Under the pieces are notes generated by a model that was given only the letters and a program-made list of their open reading frames with translations, had not been told where the DNA came from and did not search any database. This document shows, piece after piece, positions 5,255 through 7,212 of a stretch of 7,212 nucleotides of DNA (its first letter is position 1; each line of letters begins with the position of its first letter). The DNA lies in NCBI GenBank assembly GCA_015655365.1, contig JAATFE010000156.1:1-7212 (forward strand), given 5' to 3'. This DNA is from Terriglobales bacterium (GTDB taxonomy: Bacteria; Acidobacteriota; Terriglobia; Terriglobales; Acidobacteriaceae). The position numbers were made by a program, and so were the translations under genes.

Positions 5255-5293
5255 AAAGGCCCGCCAACCGGCACAACTGGAGCGGGCCTTTTT
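5255..5293 (+). terminator. Strong rho-independent terminator with no upstream gene
   Basis: AAAGGCCCGC at 5255-5264 and GCGGGCCTTT at 5282-5291 form a perfect 10-bp GC-rich stem with a 17-base loop, and the run TTTTT at 5289-5293 completes an intrinsic terminator reading rightward. On the minus strand the stem is followed by only three Ts, so the rightward direction is clear. The nearest plus-strand gene upstream ends at 1632 behind its own terminator, so this one must serve an unannotated rightward transcript or act as an attenuator in the leader of the TonB-dependent receptor. Confidence 0.8.
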
Positions 5294-5363
5294 CGTTGGA
5301 TGCGACTTATCGCGAGTCCTTCAAGAATCTCCGTCTCAAGCTGCCCAAAGATCACCATCGAAT

Positions 5364-5382
5364 GATCGGAAGCCCTCCGATT
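5364..5382 (+). repeat. Hairpin in the receptor leader
   Basis: ATCGGA at 5365-5370 pairs with TCCGAT at 5376-5381 around the five-base loop AGCCC, with a G/T pair at the base. TTT follows (5381-5383), too short for a good terminator. It ends 22 bases before the Shine-Dalgarno of the receptor gene and could affect its translation or mRNA life. Confidence 0.4.
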
Positions 5383-5404
5383 TCAGATGCAATCGAAAAG
5401 CGAC

Positions 5405-5408
5405 GGAG
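5405..5408 (+). promoter_or_regulatory. Ribosome binding site of the receptor gene
   Basis: GGAG stands 8 bases before the ATG at 5417, an ideal spacing, and supports that start. Confidence 0.75.
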
Positions 5409-5416
5409 CGTACTGC

Positions 5417-7212
5417 ATGAAACTCATTTCTTGGAAGCCTAATTTTCATACTTTTGTCTTGACTTTGCTCCTGGCACTGATCGGAGTGACCGCTCCTTCG
5501 ATTCATGCGCAAAATAACTATGGCACTGTGCGCGGGCGCGTCACGGATGTTTCGGGCGCTGTGATTTCAAACGCAACCGTTATTCTGACAAATGACGGAA
5601 CGGAGATCGCACGCTTCACCCACACCAACCAGGCCGGCGATTACTTCTTTACCGCGGTCGAGCCGGGAACCTATACGGTGGTCATATCGGCAAAGGACTT
5701 CAAAAAGACTGAGCAAAATGGAATCATCGTCAATCTTGAGCAGACGGCGACCATCGACGAAAAGCTGGCCGTGGGCGGGGCAGGCGAAACGGTCGAAGTG
5801 ACGGGTTCAGAGCCCTTGATCGACACGGCGACCGCTTCCGAGGGACAGCTCATCACCGAGGATCTCGTTCAGGAAATTCCCAATCAGGGGCGTAATCCCT
5901 TCACGGTGGACAAGCTGGACAACAACGTGACACCGGTGGGCGATCCCAGGTTTGTGCGTTATGAGGATCAGAACGGCACCGACTCGCAGTCGATCTCCGG
6001 TGCTCCGATCGGCGCAAATACCTATGTTGTGGATGGAATACCGATCTCCACCTCGACCGGCGGCGTGACGTTTGTGCCAGCGGTTGAAGCTGTATCCGAT
6101 GTGAAGATACAAGGCAACACGTATGATGCGGAGTTGGGAAGAACCGGCGGAGGTGTCTTGAACACCTCGTTGAAGTCCGGCACGAATATCTATCACGGCG
6201 AACTCTTCGGCCTGACCAGGCAGAACCCGCTGGTGGCCAATGAATGGTGGAACAACCACACGGGCATTGCTAAGCCGGACTTCACGACGTATCAATATGC
6301 CGGCGCATTCGGTGGCCGGGTTCCCTACAGCAACAGATTTCACTTTCTGAAGAAGACCTTTTTCTGGGTGACGGAAGCGGGCTACCGCCAGGCGCAACCT
6401 CTGGTCAGCTCAAACACGGCATACTATGTTCCGTCGGCGAGAGAGCGTAAGGGCGACTTCAGCCAGGACGGCATCACACTCTACGATCCAACCCAGCCAT
6501 TTACGGCCGGCGCTCGAAAAGTCTTGGCCGGCAATGTGATTCCGAGCAACCTGATCAATGCGATTGGACAGTCGATCGCCAACACCTTTCCGAACCCCAC
6601 CGCGAACACTGCTTACAACGGCAATCCGAACTACAACGGATCGGACGATTACAAGACGCGCGGCGATGAATACGTGATCAAGGTCGACCATGAGTTTTCG
6701 CAGAAGTGGGCGGCGGGGGCATCCTTCGTTCACCTTGCTACGGATGAACCAAGCGGCGATCTATTTCATACTTTTGCGGCCAGCGATCACAACGAACTGC
6801 GCTATATCGATGCAGTTGCTTTGAACAATACGGTCACGCTCAACCCCACCACTATCCTGACGGTTGGCTTTGGCTTCAGCCGCTACTGGCAGAACACGCC
6901 TCAATTTAGCGCGGGTTTCGACCAGACAAGCGGGTTTGGCGGCGTGGGATTTCCAGTCGGTTATGTCAAGCAGTTGCAGTCGCAGTCGTATCCGACCATC
7001 ACGCTGAGCGGCGTAACCAGCGCGGCCTCGATCGGCGCGGCCAATACCGGCGTCACAGATCAATCGCAATACAGTTACGTTGTGAGCATCACCAAGACGA
7101 TTGGCAAGCAGAACCTCAAAGCCGGGTATGTCTACCGGACCTTCAACTACTATCTTGCGCCGGAGACGGCCGGGAACGGTTCTTTTACCTTCAATGGCGA
7201 GTACACCAGCGC
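5417..7212 (+). CDS. Oar-like TonB-dependent receptor, 3' end missing
   Basis: The frame is open from the ATG at 5417 to the window edge: 598 residues, against roughly 1000-1200 usual for the family, so the C-terminal part of the barrel lies outside. A signal peptide ends near IHA/QN at residue 31. Residues 35-118 form a carboxypeptidase-regulatory-like beta-sandwich (YGTVRGRVTDVSGAVISNAT, later NQAGDYFF and PGTYTV). Residues 119-255 form the plug, with ETVEVTG, the GRNPF motif (158-162), YVVDGIPIS (203-211) and the AELGRTGGGVLNTSLKSGTN stretch (238-257). The outer-membrane barrel begins after that, with strands such as FFWVTEAGYR and the family's RKGDFS and LYDP motifs. Relatives import large substrates, often glycans or their fragments, or act in surface adhesion; the ligand here cannot be told. 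A separate leader hairpin and orphan terminator precede it. No frameshift or internal stop was found. Confidence 0.92.
   Translation, partial: MKLISWKPNFHTFVLTLLLALIGVTAPSIHAQNNYGTVRGRVTDVSGAVISNATVILTNDGTEIARFTHTNQAGDYFFTAVEPGTYTVVISAKDFKKTEQNGIIVNLEQTATIDEKLAVGGAGETVEVTGSEPLIDTATASEGQLITEDLVQEIPNQGRNPFTVDKLDNNVTPVGDPRFVRYEDQNGTDSQSISGAPIGANTYVVDGIPISTSTGGVTFVPAVEAVSDVKIQGNTYDAELGRTGGGVLNTSLKSGTNIYHGELFGLTRQNPLVANEWWNNHTGIAKPDFTTYQYAGAFGGRVPYSNRFHFLKKTFFWVTEAGYRQAQPLVSSNTAYYVPSARERKGDFSQDGITLYDPTQPFTAGARKVLAGNVIPSNLINAIGQSIANTFPNPTANTAYNGNPNYNGSDDYKTRGDEYVIKVDHEFSQKWAAGASFVHLATDEPSGDLFHTFAASDHNELRYIDAVALNNTVTLNPTTILTVGFGFSRYWQNTPQFSAGFDQTSGFGGVGFPVGYVKQLQSQSYPTITLSGVTSAASIGAANTGVTDQSQYSYVVSITKTIGKQNLKAGYVYRTFNYYLAPETAGNGSFTFNGEYTS

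Larger units (their letters stand above)
5065..5293 (+). ncRNA. Candidate small RNA or attenuated leader
   Basis: The 3' end is defined by the hairpin at 5226-5251 and the terminator at 5255-5293. The 5' end is not visible; it should lie somewhere between the CRP-like sites and about 5200. Within it, an ATG at 5099 opens a 43-codon frame ending at TAG 5228-5230, but no ribosome site precedes it. I recognise no known RNA family. The evidence is the orphan terminator and its companion hairpin only; the transcript itself is inferred. Confidence 0.35.

Noticed and set aside
5092..5358. Minus-strand 88-codon frame upstream of the cytochrome gene
   Set aside because: It crosses the terminator and companion hairpin, has no ribosome site, and shows no known domain.
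5296..5442. Plus-strand frame from a TTG at 5296 overlapping the receptor start
   Set aside because: It needs a rare start codon next to a terminator, overlaps the receptor's signal peptide out of frame, and matches no family, although its codons look fairly protein-like.
5807..7069. Several minus-strand open frames (5807-6397, 6410-6733, 6761-7069) and 5592-5801 on the plus strand
   Set aside because: All overlap the Oar-like receptor gene, whose frame is continuous and matches its family from signal peptide to barrel.
1..7212. CRISPR array, intact transposon, tRNA or rRNA
   Set aside because: No regularly spaced repeats, no transposase frame with matching terminal repeats, and no tRNA-like cloverleaf or rRNA sequence was seen.

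Overview
The window looks like a piece of an Acidobacteriota chromosome (class Terriglobia or a relative). This is inferred from gene content, not from a marker gene. The pointers are an Oar-type TonB-dependent receptor with an N-terminal carboxypeptidase-regulatory-like domain, a small secreted diheme cytochrome resembling the photosynthetic reaction-centre cytochrome c subunit, and a signal-peptide-bearing SagB/nitroreductase-like protein. All three families are common in that phylum. Moderately GC-rich coding sequence also fits. Four genes are convincing, and all four products appear to be exported or membrane-bound.

Layout. Bases 1-936 hold no intact gene. They contain an imperfect hairpin, the first 19 codons of a LysR-type regulator that stop abruptly, short coding-like scraps on both strands, and an 11-bp perfect inverted repeat; the stretch reads like a gene graveyard. 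Bases 937-1632 (+) encode a secreted SagB/nitroreductase-like flavoprotein. It converges on a DsbD-family thiol:disulfide reductase at 1815-4007 (-), with two stem-loops between them. A 414-base gene-free stretch containing a 10-bp inverted repeat separates dsbD from the upstream, same-strand cytochrome gene at 4422-4937 (-). The roughly 480-base divergent region 4938-5416 is rich in signals: a -10-like box, two tandem CRP-type operators 22 bp apart, a hairpin followed directly by a strong rho-independent terminator pointing right, and a further hairpin. The Oar-like receptor then starts at 5417 (+) and is still open at the window end, with 598 residues visible.

How the parts may work together. 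DsbD passes electrons from cytoplasmic thioredoxin to periplasmic thiols, and one known use is keeping apocytochrome CXXCH cysteines reduced for haem attachment. A c-type cytochrome gene just upstream on the same strand fits that role, but the 414-base gap means co-transcription is not shown. The tandem CRP-like sites suggest that the cytochrome, the rightward transcript, or both answer to a CRP/FNR-family regulator. The rightward terminator has no upstream + strand gene to serve, so it may end a small RNA or act as a leader attenuator for the receptor.

I see no CRISPR array, intact insertion sequence, tRNA or rRNA. I do not see a clearly novel multi-gene system. The best leads are the regulatory region at 4980-5390 and the decayed region at 1-936.
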